From Solea solea (taxonomy: Eukaryota; Chordata; Actinopteri; Pleuronectiformes; Soleidae), in NCBI RefSeq assembly GCF_958295425.1, contig NC_081154.1, positions 9,171,341-9,235,340 of the forward strand: a stretch of DNA of 64,000 nt. Direction: 5' to 3'. Below, in pieces: positions 1-13,376 of the stretch. The notes under the pieces are model-generated. The model worked only from the letters and a program-made list of their open reading frames with translations. It was not told the origin of the DNA and searched no databases. Both the position numbers and the translations under genes were made by a program. The number at the start of each line of letters is the position of its first letter. Position 1 is the stretch's first letter.

Positions 1-2130
1 TCAACGACAAATAACAGCACTAATAATAACACCTGAAAGATTTTTCTTTTTTCTCCCCTGTGAGGAACACGGCATGTCAGCAGAATTTATTTTAAAGTGA
101 TATTTCAACAATATAGGTTGCGGCTTTCACAACAACTCCGCATGCACTTCAGTGAACACTGACACAAAGCCAGATATTGTGAATCAGCTGGGTATTTGTA
201 CACGTTCTGCATACTGTTGCCGACACCTGTGGACGACCTAAAGAGTCATGTGTAGTATGTATCCAAGCTTTTCAGACACTGGATAAGCAGATGAGTGTGT
301 ATAACACTCATGGAGATGTGTGTACAGAGAACAGCCGGGTAAGCAAGGTAACAATATACCCAGGCAGGGAGGACGTATGAGACAAGCGTGGGCAGAAAGT
401 GGAAACAAGCAACAGCGTGCACAGAGAGAAACAATGAGAGAGAGACAGGGGAAAAAAAATTAAAATGTAGAAACAGACTCTTTCACATGTGGCATTAACT
501 AATTCCAAACAGGACAGGAGACAGAATGAGGCATCCAAAGACCGATTATCTTAATCTCTCTATTCTCAGCAGGCTCTACCTCAATCCACAGCTACTCGAC
601 AAACAGCAAAACACCTTGTTGTTTCTCTCATGCCGTTATAAATGTGTCTTTACGAGTCAAAACACTGCATATTAGGCTTAAACTAAAACCAAACACTGAG
701 CAAACACAAGGCTAACAAACAGTAACAAAGCAACGCAGTAGGATTTGGCTGCTCCAGGCTGCCTGGCTCGATGCCTATGTGTGTTGTTCTGATCCAAACT
801 GGCTGCAGGAATTGCCCATTGATTCTGAATAAAATGCCTCTTCTGTATATGTTACATTAAAGTTTTATGGGACAATTAGTGTCACTAATTAACTGAATAG
901 AATTTATGGGTGGGGGGGGGGGGGGGGACTTGCTGTATTTATACACACGTCAGCCTCTTTCACAACTCGCTCTGTAAAATGTAACATCAAGAGATACCGG
1001 CTGTTTTATAGCAGCATGCACAAAATAGGGATCGTCTGAAGCCTGTGATTGAGCTGACAGTATCTCATCTGTATTTGCTTTACCGTTCTGACCCGAGAAT
1101 CGTAAATCCTCATGTAAAATGCCGGGTGGTGACAGCGCTGTCTGCGTTTATTGCTACGTCTGCTTATAGTCAATATGAAGCTGTGAGGTGAGGCTATAGG
1201 TGACCCTGGACAGCTCCCTGGAGGTGGTGCTTGCAAAGCCCCCTCAGCAAGAACTAATAAAACAAATCCCCTCTGCCACCATTTTGCTTTACAGCCACGA
1301 GGGAAGAGATAAAGCAACACATCTGCCTGTGCTTTAGCAGCAAGTCGTCCCATATCTTTCCATTTTTTATCCATGTTTGTGTGTTGTTTTGTCCATGTTT
1401 GATATAATATGTAACATTTTGCATTACAATACCTAAAATGTTTTATATTTTGTCGAGTAGTGTACTTACACTAGCCAAAACACACTCTTAAAATCCATTT
1501 AGATCCATATTTCTATTCAAGGAAACACAAAGTTTCATTTTGTCATCAGTGTACCTCGCCTCTGCTACAAATTCCGGTTCAAACACGCCAATATGACAAA
1601 TGACCCATCAGCTGCTACCTCCTTGACCTTTAGGCTCGTGTCCTCTACAGCCATTATATTTTTGGTGCTTGTTTATTTTGCACAATAAATCTATTTTATT
1701 TTATCTACTGTTCATTTGCTGCAACATGAGTGTGAAAGTGGTAAAGGAAAGATGTGCATATCGGTATTGGTTATCGGCCCAAGCACAAGTCCAATATTGT
1801 GCATCCTTAATATCCAGTACTACTAGTTAGCCAATGAGTTGTCTTTTGTCTTTTTTTTATTGTGTGTTTGTCACAAATGGACTCATTGTCTTTCGCAGAA
1901 TCTCTCCCCGTAAAGTGCCAACACTCAGGGGAAACAATATCCATGATTCCCCTCTTGCTTCCATCAAACTAGGCACACTCTTGTTGTCGTTTTAAGCGAG
2001 AGACCCCTGGCAGCAGACGTCACATAGTGTGCTTTTAACAGTGCGGCTTGTGAGTATTAACGATTGATCGTGCTTGAAGTGTGTAATGTGCACTTACAAC
2101 GGCGCCGTTCACATTTTACTGTGCAACCGT

Positions 2131-2131
<1 letters not shown>

Positions 2132-2165
<34 letters not shown>

Positions 2166-2241
2166 GCAGAGGACGTGGAACATTTGTTTCACTTCCTCTT
2201 TACCTGCTCTGTCCCTGCCTTCTCTCTCTCTCTCTCTCTCA
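2132..2241. repeat. (CA)n and (CT)n microsatellites
   Basis: A CA run of about 32 bp (2132-2163) is followed by a CT run of about 20 bp (2221-2241). Open frames reading THTHTHTH or SLSLSL here are repeat translations, not genes. Confidence 0.9.
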
Positions 2242-2969
2242 CACCAAGCTCTGCAGTCCCACAGCATCCATTATTAAAGACCAGCCTCACAAAGAGCCCA
2301 AGTGTTCCTCATTGCAAACAACCACACCTTAAGTCCAGCCCTGAACTGCACACGGTGCATTTAGAGTGCTGACTACCACGAATCTGAAAGCAGTGCAAGA
2401 ATTTGAGTTGGGGAAAATACTGTAACAATCCATTTAGGCCGTGAAAACTTTTAAGTAAGTTAAATAGAACACCTTGAGAAACATTTCAGCTTGTGTTGGC
2501 TTATTGTCGTGGCTCTAGCTCTTTGGATTTTCTTTTCCTGCCCCCCATTCAAATAAATCGCTGTTCAATGTTTTGCATTGTCTAGAGGCTGCATACACTC
2601 GCCGGTGACAAATTAAAAGGAAAAAAACAATCAATAAACCTGAGGAGAGGTGACACATGCACATGTCCATGCACGGCACCAGAGCTATTTAAGGTGCAGC
2701 AGTTGCTTTTTTTTTTATTGTGCATTATAAATATATACTGTTATGTTTTTAACGGAAATTCTGTGGATTCATTTTGAATCATGAATTAACAGCTATATTT
2801 AACTACGTAGTGACCTGAAAAGGCAGTGATATATATATATATGTATGTATTTCTTTTTTTATTCTAAAGTTAAACTATAGATTAGCCCAGTTCCTGGGGG
2901 AACCATTGACTTATTATGGGAACTGGGCCCATTTATCATCCCTTTAATAATTTGAGACTGCTCCTTGTT

Positions 2970-3008
2970 TATATATATATACATACATACATACATATAT
3001 ACATACAT

Positions 3009-3045
<37 letters not shown>

Positions 3046-3071
3046 CGTATATATATATATATATATATATT
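2970..3071. repeat. Compound TA / CATA / CA microsatellite
   Basis: About 100 bp of alternating TA, ACAT and CA units ending in a TA tract. It explains the YIHTYIH-type open frames on both strands. Confidence 0.9.
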
Positions 3072-4729
3072 GTATATTTTATTAGCCAGCTACAAAATTT
3101 AAGTTGTGAGAAGGTGCAACTTAATAAGACACATCAGCAAAAAGGCCTAGTGAGTCCCAGCGGTGGAAACAGTGGACAAAGAAAGCTCAGGCTTTCATCA
3201 ACGATCAATACCACTTCTCTGTGCCGGAGCCATTTTTTACAATCTGATTTAAACAGTCCTTTCAACACAGTTTGGGCGAAAGGTAGACCTTGTTTTTTGC
3301 TGTTAATAAAAATCTGCATCTCGTTTTATTTCAATCGAACGGCCGATTAACTACTTATTTATGTGAGTTTACAAAGTTTTTTTTTTTGTTCCCAGAAACT
3401 CGCTAAATGCATCTAAGTGCCGGGGCTGAGAGATCAATCACGTTCAAATCGAAATTGCACTTTAAAAAATGCAATTAGCAAATTGCAAAGCCTGCAATTA
3501 AATCTTTTTTTGAGTGTTGGAAACTGTAAACATCTATAAGTTCTCAAATAAATTGTATTTTGCCATTGCCAGTCTCATGTAAGAATGCTTAAAAATAAAT
3601 GACATCACAAGAGAATCCCAGTCACTGTATTGTGTCCGAAAACAACAAAGTTTACTAAAACCATACTTTCTTGATCACCTGTTTCATGTAGTTAATACAT
3701 TATTTGTGTGCAAAGTGCAAACACAGATTGCAGACAACAAAATGCTGTTATTAATAACAGATTTTCAGAGGGAGTAGATAAAAAGAAACCAGAACCAACA
3801 TTTTCACCCCAAAAGATTTGGCATCGTATATCAGCTGCACTGTTCTGTAAAGATCCGCATCTGCATCGACCATAAAACCCATATCATGTGACCTTTAGGT
3901 TGGACACCCTATGATATTTAACATTGAAAACATTTCACTAATTGCCTTTTGCACGAGAGAGCAAAGAAAACTGCTTTATTCCGAGATTAAAAACGCACTT
4001 GTTTATGATCAGTGAACAGAAAGTCCTCATCAAAACCAATTCCTTTCAAAGAAATCAAAAAGCAGAGAACCATCATCAGAGTCTCTCTGTCTCTCAGAGC
4101 CCGCAGCACTGTTGTGCCCAGCTTCAGATGTAAAGCTCTGGACTGCCAGCACTTTGTTTGCAGACTTGGCCGGGGCAGATTGACATTTTCGGATTGATTT
4201 TGTTGTAGCACGGAAGTACAGTAATGTGCATGTATTCGCTCTCCTCCTCCTCCACCACTACTACGCCACCAGTGAGAGTGGAGCCAAATGATGGACTGCA
4301 CACAGACAGATTCTAACGGGGCATCCCTGCATCATGAATCCATAAAAGCGAGATAAAGAGCTGCACTGTAAAAGCCTTTTCTATTATACAGCTCAGCAAA
4401 ATGGATTTGCAAAGAGTATTTCCTGTAACTGTCCTTCACTAGTTGTTCAAAAAAGACTGAAACGTCAAAATAAATCTTATATAAAAGTTAAAAACCTGCT
4501 GAATTATCAGTTTATAGTGTACATATCTATAAGCAGTGGTCAAACAACACAATAAACAAAGTTAGAGTTAAGTTCAGGAACGTCCCTCTTTTTTTTATTG
4601 GTTTATATAAGGTATAATGCATGCTTTTATCCACTCAGAATTTGCACTTTATTCTGGCTTCAGCAAACCGAACACACAAAGAAAGATTACAGCAGATAGA
4701 ATACTATGGCCAGTGTTTACACACTGACA

Positions 4730-4925
4730 AAGACACGTGAGCACATTACCCCAGTCTGAGCTGCCCTTCGCTGCAGTTTTACAATTGATTTTAAGATTGT
4801 ATTGCTTGTTTATAAAGCCTTGAATGCTCTGGCTCCTGCCTATCTCTGTGACCTGCTGATCCCCTCTGAGCCTGATGGCTGTCCGAGATCGTTCTGTAGG
4901 ACTGACTCGGGCTCAATCTCGGCGT
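4730..4925 (+). mobile_element. LINE (L2-like) reverse-transcriptase C-terminal relic
   Basis: The plus strand reads, with one stop, HITPV then FTIDFKIVLLVYKALNALAP and AYLCDLLIPSEPD. This is the familiar segment near the end of the ORF2 protein of fish L2/Rex-type LINEs (typical form: IDFKILLLVYKALNGLAPxYLxDLL). The frame decays after about 4925, and I see neither a 5' part nor a clean 3' tail, so it is an old 5'-truncated copy. The clade is inferred from memory of the motif. Confidence 0.75.
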
Positions 4926-6444
4926 TATCTTGAAAATGTCTTGATGGAATTCACTTTCATCCAAGCACATACACTTTACTGTGCTTATTTATCTTTTAAA
5001 TGATGTGTATTGTTTTTACTACATGTCGATTACTTTCTCAAGATTTAGTTGCAGTTTTAATGATTTCATTTGTTATACGGAGCAAACCATAAAAATAGTA
5101 GACAATTAATAATCGATTAATGAGTTATTATTTCAGCTCTATTTGATAAAGATAAATGTGTCATAAAGTGGCCGCAGGAGCTCCATCGCCCCTACAAGCT
5201 TGCTTTTCGGGTGAGGAAATGTGTTTTTTTCCAAAAAAAAAAGGCAAACTTTTGATATTTTGTGTGAAATTGTCAATTTAGATGCAAACATTATTTAGTC
5301 ACACTATTCTTATATCCTTTCACAATCACAACGTTTGTAGAAATATGATTTTATCCTCATTACTATTATGATGACGTGTCATTCCGGGGGGGAGGATTTT
5401 ACACAACCTGGCAACACAAAAGCCACACGCTTGTGCTGATCTTTCAAGCATCAATAACTGGTGTATTATTTTTATGTTTTGACTTTTATGATTCACAATT
5501 CAAGATTTATTGTTTTGTTTTTATTTACCATAACCATACTTGTTTTCCCCATGTGTTATATTTGACTCGCAGTCATTTGAATTGTTCTTGCTTTACTGAA
5601 TGTATTGCCCCCCCCCCCCTGAATAAACAATGGTTATTTACTTATTTTCAAATACAACAACTACATCCTTTAAATCGGTCAATGATGTCATATTCTTCTT
5701 CTATGAGCCCATGATGGGAGAGCACGTAGGCGTTACTGCCTGAAAAGACATTCACTGGTGAAATGACTTGTTACGGATTTACCTCACTCCTTTTCTCCAT
5801 TCCTCTTTGAGTTCTTTGGGATCAAACCACAGGAGGGAAAAACGCCTGTTGTTAATGAATGAAAACATTTTAAAAAAAGGATCCGCAGTTCCCAGCAGAA
5901 GGGAGCGGCTTGATGGAGACGTGATAACATGGCAGTGTATTTACACTAATGATGGAGAGATTGACTGAGTAAAAACAGGTCTTTGTGTCCTTCACATCGG
6001 ATCCCGCTCGTATTTACTATGCATCCATTATCCATCTACAGCATTTTGACATAGACATATTGAAATGATCATTATCAGTAGTAGTTTTGGTGTTAGTATT
6101 ATTATTATTAATAATAATGTTACAGTGTTACGCAACATGTACCTGTCTGGCTACAATGACGCCACTGCTGGTACAGACTGGTATTTCGAGGACAAGCGGG
6201 GTATTTGTAGACAACAACAGGCTGTCGCTGGGTGCGCGGTGATTAGGAGACAGCAGAATAATAACAAGCCCGCCCTTTGTGTGTGCGTGCGCCCGGTGTG
6301 TCCGTGAATGCCGTCCGATATGCGACATGGTTGTCATTGTCGCGTCTGGCGGCTCTTTCGCGAGGGCGCGTCTCGGCGAGACCTCCCCTACCTGTGCGTC
6401 TGTGGGTGAAAACAAGGACGGAAGGGTGGAGGAGGAATGACTCA

Positions 6445-6850
<406 letters not shown>

Positions 6851-9800
6851 GCACTTTCACAATAAAACTGATCTATCTATGCGTTTGAGTTTTTACTGTT
6901 TTTGTTTATGTATCTATTTATGAAGTGCATTGCACATAAAATATCAACCTCGTGCACTAATACGTGACAAAACAAAATACAAAGAAATAAAAATAAGCAT
7001 GAAAATGACATCAATAATCAATATCATCAAATAAGAAAAAGCTGCATATGCTTATGTTCCAATTAACAAATACAGACTACTAACAATATTACGTATGTGA
7101 GGGACAAAAAGCCCATATATTTCAAGCTGATTAAGTAAGCAAAATGGTGTTAAAGAGCTTACTTTGTTGCATAATATAATAAAAAAAAAAAAAAAAAGTT
7201 TGAAATAAATCACAGATTCCCTAATTTTATTGCACTGGACTTTTTATAAATTTGAATCGTTTTTGGCATCCTGAACATAATAACAGCCACAACAGTGGTG
7301 TGTACGATAAGCTCTTTTGGTCCACAATAGTTCCAATTAAGTAATCATCACGCTAGAAACTTTCAGTTTTAATTTGAAGCAATAATTATGGGAAGTGCCC
7401 TCCCCACTTCCTAATTCAGACAGATGTGTCATGTCGAGCTGCAGTTATATCAATTCCATTGTGCAATCAAATCCCTCTTTATCACCCATTTGGAAATTGT
7501 GTGAGTGAAATAGAGTGCTTTTATTTTAAGGACAAAATCTGACAACTTCCGAGATCACGGTCTGTGTTTATGGCTAACTTGGCGCACCTCCTCTCCTCAC
7601 CACGATCTCCAGCAGCAGACACACCCCATAGGCAGGCAGACACGGAAACAGGGATACAGACGGATGCTGGACAGGAGTTCTGCACACACAACATCCCATA
7701 ATCAGAAACCGTCTGACAGGATTTCATAACAATAAAAAAACATGGCATCAAAATGCCCCACAGATCAGCTGTTTGTGGATAATATGTGGTGATAGTGGTG
7801 TTGTCTGAGCGTCACTGTATGCAGGGCCTACAAGTGGTCATTATAAACTTTCCCTCTTTAAGCTGGGAATAGGGCAAATTGTAAATAAAGTTGTTATTTG
7901 TTTGTTTGAATGTGCTAATAAATGTGATAATAATGATGAAAATCTGAGCTTGAGACCTGAGGAATATTTGATATTTGGTAGAATAGTAGTAGGAATCTGG
8001 ACCAGATTCAAATTGTATGCAGGAGAAGGAAACAAATAAATACTGCACACAGATTATTATGTCTGAAAGGCAACACGTGAAGGGGTGACGTGAAGGGGTG
8101 ACTACTCACGTCACTTGGTGACGTGAGTAGTCACCAAGTGAATACTCACCCTCACCTTAGTTCCAAGTGTGCAGGACAACTTTTATGAGCTCACACATCC
8201 TGTTGGAAGTATTGATGCTTTCCACCTCCAGATGTCAGCACAGGCCTTTCCTGTGCACTTTATTTTTGCTTTATGGCGCCAGTGTTCCTGTACATCAGGG
8301 TGTATAAACACTATTTTTGTGTCTCCTGTGGTAATTGAGCGTTAAGTGTTAGGACTTGCAGTTCATTGACTCTCATAGCCCACGTGTGTATTGTGTTCAT
8401 TGCAGTTGTTTGTCATCATCATTCAAATATAATTATCATTTCTGAGTTACATTTAACATTCTCCTATGTGACCCCTTGGTGGCGACCTTGAGTTAGATCT
8501 TTACAAGGAAGATTCAGGTGCATTCACTCATATTCAGCCAGTGACCCACAAAAAAGAGGGAATTCTTCCTGTCTAAATGACTCAACAATGAATGTTAATC
8601 AGATGTTTTGTAAATTATCACCGATTTAAAGAACCAGATTTCTCTCTTCTTCTTTGAACCAGACTGAGAATATTACAGTACGAGCAGAGGGGTTTTTTTA
8701 GTTGAAGGCTGGTGTTGAATGCTAAAAAAAAAACAACCAGAAAAAACAGTGAGAAAGTTAAACGTGGGCTGTTTTCATCCTCGCATTTCTGCATTTGTAG
8801 TCCTAGAGCACAGCACGGTTGGCTGGTGAAACGATCAGATCTAAAGACAGCTAAATTACAGACGGCATACGTGAATTTAACTCTCATAGCTTGTAGCTCG
8901 CTTGAATACAAAATGATTTTTACTCGAACTGGGTCAGTTAAGTTGGCTCAGAGTTAGTTGTGAGCGTATAAATCCGGTTCACACCTTTTTTTATGCAAGT
9001 GGTTCGACTTGACTTGGATGCTCTTGGCCCACTTTACGTAAAACCCTGTGCCAGTCATCATTATTGTGTTGCCATGGCAATGTAAGGAGATGCAGTGCAA
9101 CGCCATAGCAACAACAAGATTTTGTGGAACACAATTTGAGTTCTCTGTCGTGTACACACCTGTGTGTGTGTCCATTCCTGAGGATAAGTGATGGGGTTAG
9201 ATTTATGGTTATATAGTATTCAGAAATGAAAAATGACAATTTGTGCAGACTTTATCAAGTAAAGATATTTCCGTGTATAGTAAAATGTTGGATGACACAG
9301 CAATATCCATAACTTTAGGCAGAACATCACTTCACTGATGTCCTGGTGAAATGCATTTGTCATTTTAAGGAATTATATAAAGGTCACTTCAGAAAGTGAT
9401 GTAATTAATTATAAGTGCTTTTAAAATTGGAATTTTAATTTCAGCAGTTCTAAGATTGTGCTTTGCAACCACTACTTGCATTGCACACAGAAAAGAATGG
9501 GGAAATGTTGTATAGCAATAATGTGACATAAAGATGCAGAATAACTCGATGTATGTGGAGATTCTGTCCCATCTGACTGACCAGAGTCAAAACCTAAAAT
9601 CTTTTATTGACACTTTCTCAGTCCTCATTCAGCTTCATACCCCGACATGGCCAGTTAATGGGATGACGACCACCTGAGTCCCTCTGTAAATCAGTCGTCA
9701 GTAACGTGAAGCGGAGTTACACCGCACACCCAAATCAGATTGGAGCTTGACCATGTTCTTACAAAGTGAGTGTCTTCTGCTTTATTGTCAGCTCCCAAGA

Positions 9801-12800
9801 ACAGAGGGATGACCACTTCCCAGAGGAAGACAACTAATGACCCTAGATTTGTCTTTTCTGGCACAAAATAAATGACTTTTATCTTCTTTTCTTTTAATCT
9901 TATTTATTTGCACATTCATTGTCATTCTGACTTCAATTTTTACCCTTGGGTCAAAACATATTCTGCCTTTCTTCCCCCCCCACACACACATTCACTATTC
10001 ACTCAAAGAGAAAGAATATCTGAAATCTGAAATAATGTTCCTTTTCCAAAAGCGCTCTTCATGAAGGCTTTCTACCCAGCAGCACTCTTTTGTTGAAGCA
10101 TCCAGATGGTCTCTGCATGTGCTGTACTCTATCATTTAGAGTTGCCTCCGTGCTCACGCCATTGTGATGCATATCCGCACGTGGTGCCTTTTAGCGCTGA
10201 ACTCTTTTTAGAAGCAGAATCCGTTCGTCCCAATCAATCTGAGCTCCTTTCATCCACAGTGACCACTGCTCGGTGCTGCCTTAGCCAGAGGCTTTTGTCC
10301 TAAGTCAGTAAGAGGTTAATTGTCTTATGTTGGAGCGTATTTAACAATGGAAGTTTCTACAGGAGCAGGGGGGGGGGGGGGGGACAACAGTGGTGATGTT
10401 TGATTGATATAACCATCTGTGTGTAATCTGCATGCTGACGCCCTGGGATTGAGATTATAAAAGAACTTGTACGATCAAGTTATTACGCTAATAAAACCAC
10501 CACTGCAGTGTGGAAAACACAGTGCTGTTTGTGAAATTTCTCAAATTCCTCTCCCTGACCACTTGCTCTCTCCTCTGGGTGGTCACTGTGTGTCCACGTT
10601 AATCTCACAGTGGAGAAAAGAGGTCATGGCCTCTGGTATTTTTCTTTCAGGGGAGGTTTCTTTTTTTTTTTTTCATGTTCCCATGTGACTTGCAAATGCA
10701 GACCTTTACTGGGTCATTAAGGAATAAGCTCTAGTCTAAGCAGACGATAAACACAACAAAGAGTGGGAGAAGTGCTGTCCACCTTCTATTTTTATGATCG
10801 ATAAATTGGCCAATTCTCTTTTTCAATAAGCATTTAAACACTCTGAAAATACCTAAATTAAACTTTGATATGTATTTTATATCCATTTCTTATGACATGT
10901 ATAGGATACAGGGTATAGGTCTTTGAATGTTTGTGGCAAAATGTTAAATAAAATCAATCTGTAGTGGTCAAGATAGTTGATTCACGAGTATATGAAAAGG
11001 GCATCATCAAGGTCACTGAGAAACATTCCCTGCATGTAGCAAATGAAAAACAGAAGTGTTTTATTTGTCCTGTGGGTAAATATTGAAAGACTTTATTGAA
11101 AATCGATCAAACATTCTTTGATTTCAATAATGTCGATGATTCCAATGAACTCCTGATTTTTACAGGATAAAGGTGTTGATTTCCTTTGCGCAAGCGCGTA
11201 CAAAGTTGAATTAATGGTTGACTGGTACAAGAAGCTTAGGGGGTAGGTTGAAATTTTGGGGTACACCCTCACCAGAGGTGGCCAGTTACTGTGTGATCAG
11301 TCCTGAGCCTGCATCCCATGCCCAATTACTCTTGAGAGTCACCTTGCTGTCAAGTGGCGTACATCTCACGGGACTATGCATGGCAGGGGCGTCCTGTTCC
11401 CTGAGTCCAGCCTATAAGCTGACCGCATACCTCTTGGCTCGCTACTTGGGGGCCCAGCAGGGGTCTTGAATCTGGAATCTTGATTCCAGTCTGGACTAAG
11501 GAGGTGGATCGACCAACACGGATTATAGAGCCATGTTGTTAGCATAACTAAAACCGTCAAGAAAAGCATCCCTATTTCCATGACACGAAACAGCCACTTA
11601 ATGTTCCATAAAATGTCCATGTGTGTCTGTTTACTGGATAGCTGTGTGTTACCACGACCACAAACACTCACAAGTGGAGTCCTTCATTTAACCTCAATTA
11701 TCCACCCATTGTCTGTTCTTCTACTATTTTCTTTTTTACACGTTCCTACGATGACTGAGCAGCCACTGAGTCCCCTTCAATCTTATACAGTATTAACATT
11801 ATAAATCAAGGCGTATGAATGAATTATTTAGTGAGGTCCTTCATAAGCAGATGCTCCATAAAACATTCTGGAGACTTGTATAACCACATCTGGATTCTTC
11901 AGCCCATAACTTTAAACAATGGACTATATGAGCTGGAGTGACCAGAAGGTTTTTGTTCAGCGCTCAACTGGAAGACCGATAACATTCTCCCTCTATGTCA
12001 AATATTTGCGCTCACTTTGCACATCATACAAATGAGGAAGAATCTCTCCCGTTCTCTGAAACGTGACTTGCAGGCCAGTATGTTTGGGTTTCACCCACAA
12101 TGATCCCTTTGTCAAAGGCTGGTTATAAGGCTCAGTGTTATTTCACCCAGAGTGATAATGTGATTACCACAACCGCTAGTGTTGACTGAGGTAATCTGTG
12201 CTTGGACGGATTGAAGTGATGACCCCCAGAGAAAGAGCCCGAGGGCGTAAGGAGAAAATAAGCCGTTTGTCTGAGCTGACGGGGCTCCCAAATCACAAAT
12301 CACTTGGAGGTTTGGAGGAAGCCGCAGCGCTGTGATGATACAAAAGTCTAATATAGTGCATTCTCGTTTAATCTTACATTTCATCTCTTTTTCTGTGTAA
12401 CATTCAAGTGGAAAAAAGTAATTTATCACGCAGCTTTCATATAATCTTCCTAGGTCATGTTATGTCACAATGACTGAATTCTTGTCACATATATAAGCAT
12501 AATAATAATCTGATAATCTGGTTACATAGGGGGCTTGTAAATCCACAACTATGACCTGTATACATGGTGTTTTTTCCTCGATGCATTTAGTGCACATTAC
12601 ACAGTAGTGTGTTGTGCATTGAACATGAAACATTGTCCAATTTGGATGAAATTCACAGAGATAAATGAGGCATTTTGTTCCCAACAATACGCATTATGCA
12701 AAGAGAGGTTCATCTCAAGGGGTCGGACCATTGTTTCCATTATATGCTTAGCTACAGCTGCTTCCATCAGGGCAAAGTGTAAGCCCAATGGATACAGATG

Positions 12801-12954
12801 CATTTTCTTCCCTTTGCTATCATTGCTCTTAATAACGATCGATGAATTATGATATCTCTGTATCTACCGACATCGTATGTGGCCACTAATGAGCTGATAA
12901 TGTGTAGATAATCATAAATTCCAGATTTGACATGAAAAAAGAAAAGAGATTGCA
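6851..12954. other. Spacer without recognisable genes
   Basis: I see no conserved protein in any frame. The stretch has scattered poly-A/T and a G-run at about 10367-10383. The block at about 7300-7480 is rich in homeodomain-type AATTA/TAAT cores and could be a conserved non-coding element, but this cannot be decided without other genomes. The notable structure is the hairpin at 8076-8140, listed separately. Confidence 0.5.
8076..8140. repeat. 13-bp tandem repeat leading into two mutually exclusive hairpins
   Basis: Two copies of CGTGAAGGGGTGA stand in tandem (8076-8088, 8089-8101). They run into a near-loopless inverted repeat: arm 8097-8114 pairs with 8118-8135 (18 bp, 3-nt loop; core GTGACTACTCACGTCAC). 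A second inverted repeat uses overlapping bases: CACTTGGTGAC (8112-8122) pairs with GTCACCAAGTG (8130-8140) around a 7-nt loop. The two foldings cannot coexist. The GTGACG unit recurs through the block. The function is unknown; replication-slippage or foldback-element origin is plausible. Confidence 0.85.
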
Positions 12955-13376
12955 TAACACCTTCCTATTTGTTTCAGGATTGACTTCAAAATGTTATTGT
13001 TGCTTTTTAAAGCTCTTAATGGTTCGGCACCATCATGCCTCCCTGAGCTTCTTTTTATTCACACCCCACCCCGAGCTCTGAGGTCTCATGTCTGGGGCAG
13101 TTCGGGCCTTTTCTGTAGCTGCCCCTAAACTTTGAAACCATTTACCCATGGAAATGAAATCTGCCCCCAAATCACTTAAATCACTTTACCACTTCTTCTC
13201 CTTGGCCTTCAGGATAAGATTATTCAACCTGGACACTTCTATGTAGATTTTACCATTTTATTATGTTACTTTTTTTTTTTTTTTCATTGATTTTATGTTT
13301 TATTCCTCTGTGAAGCATGTTGGTCAACCTTGGTTGTTATTAAATGTGCTCTAGAAATAAAGTTGACTTGACAAAA
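12955..13376 (+). mobile_element. LINE 3' end: RT C-terminus relic plus 3' UTR
   Basis: The plus strand reads IDFKMLLLLFKALNGSAPSC and then LPELLFIHTPPRALRSH with later stops, matching the end of fish L2/Rex-type LINE ORF2. It is followed by a T-rich 3' UTR and the typical terminus (AAATGTGCTCTAGAAATAAA then GTTGACTTGAC). The copy is 5'-truncated and decayed. It belongs to a different subfamily from the relic at 4.7 kb, judging by the diverged residues. Confidence 0.8.

Noticed and set aside
1006..1374. 122-codon minus-strand frame in dusp3 intron
   Set aside because: No resemblance to DUSP3 exon 2 or 3 or any family, no proper acceptor and donor around it.
1745..1830. Sequence TATCGGTATTGGTTATCGGC resembling part of a fish repeat
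   Set aside because: Too short and without ends or a second copy in the window to support a call.
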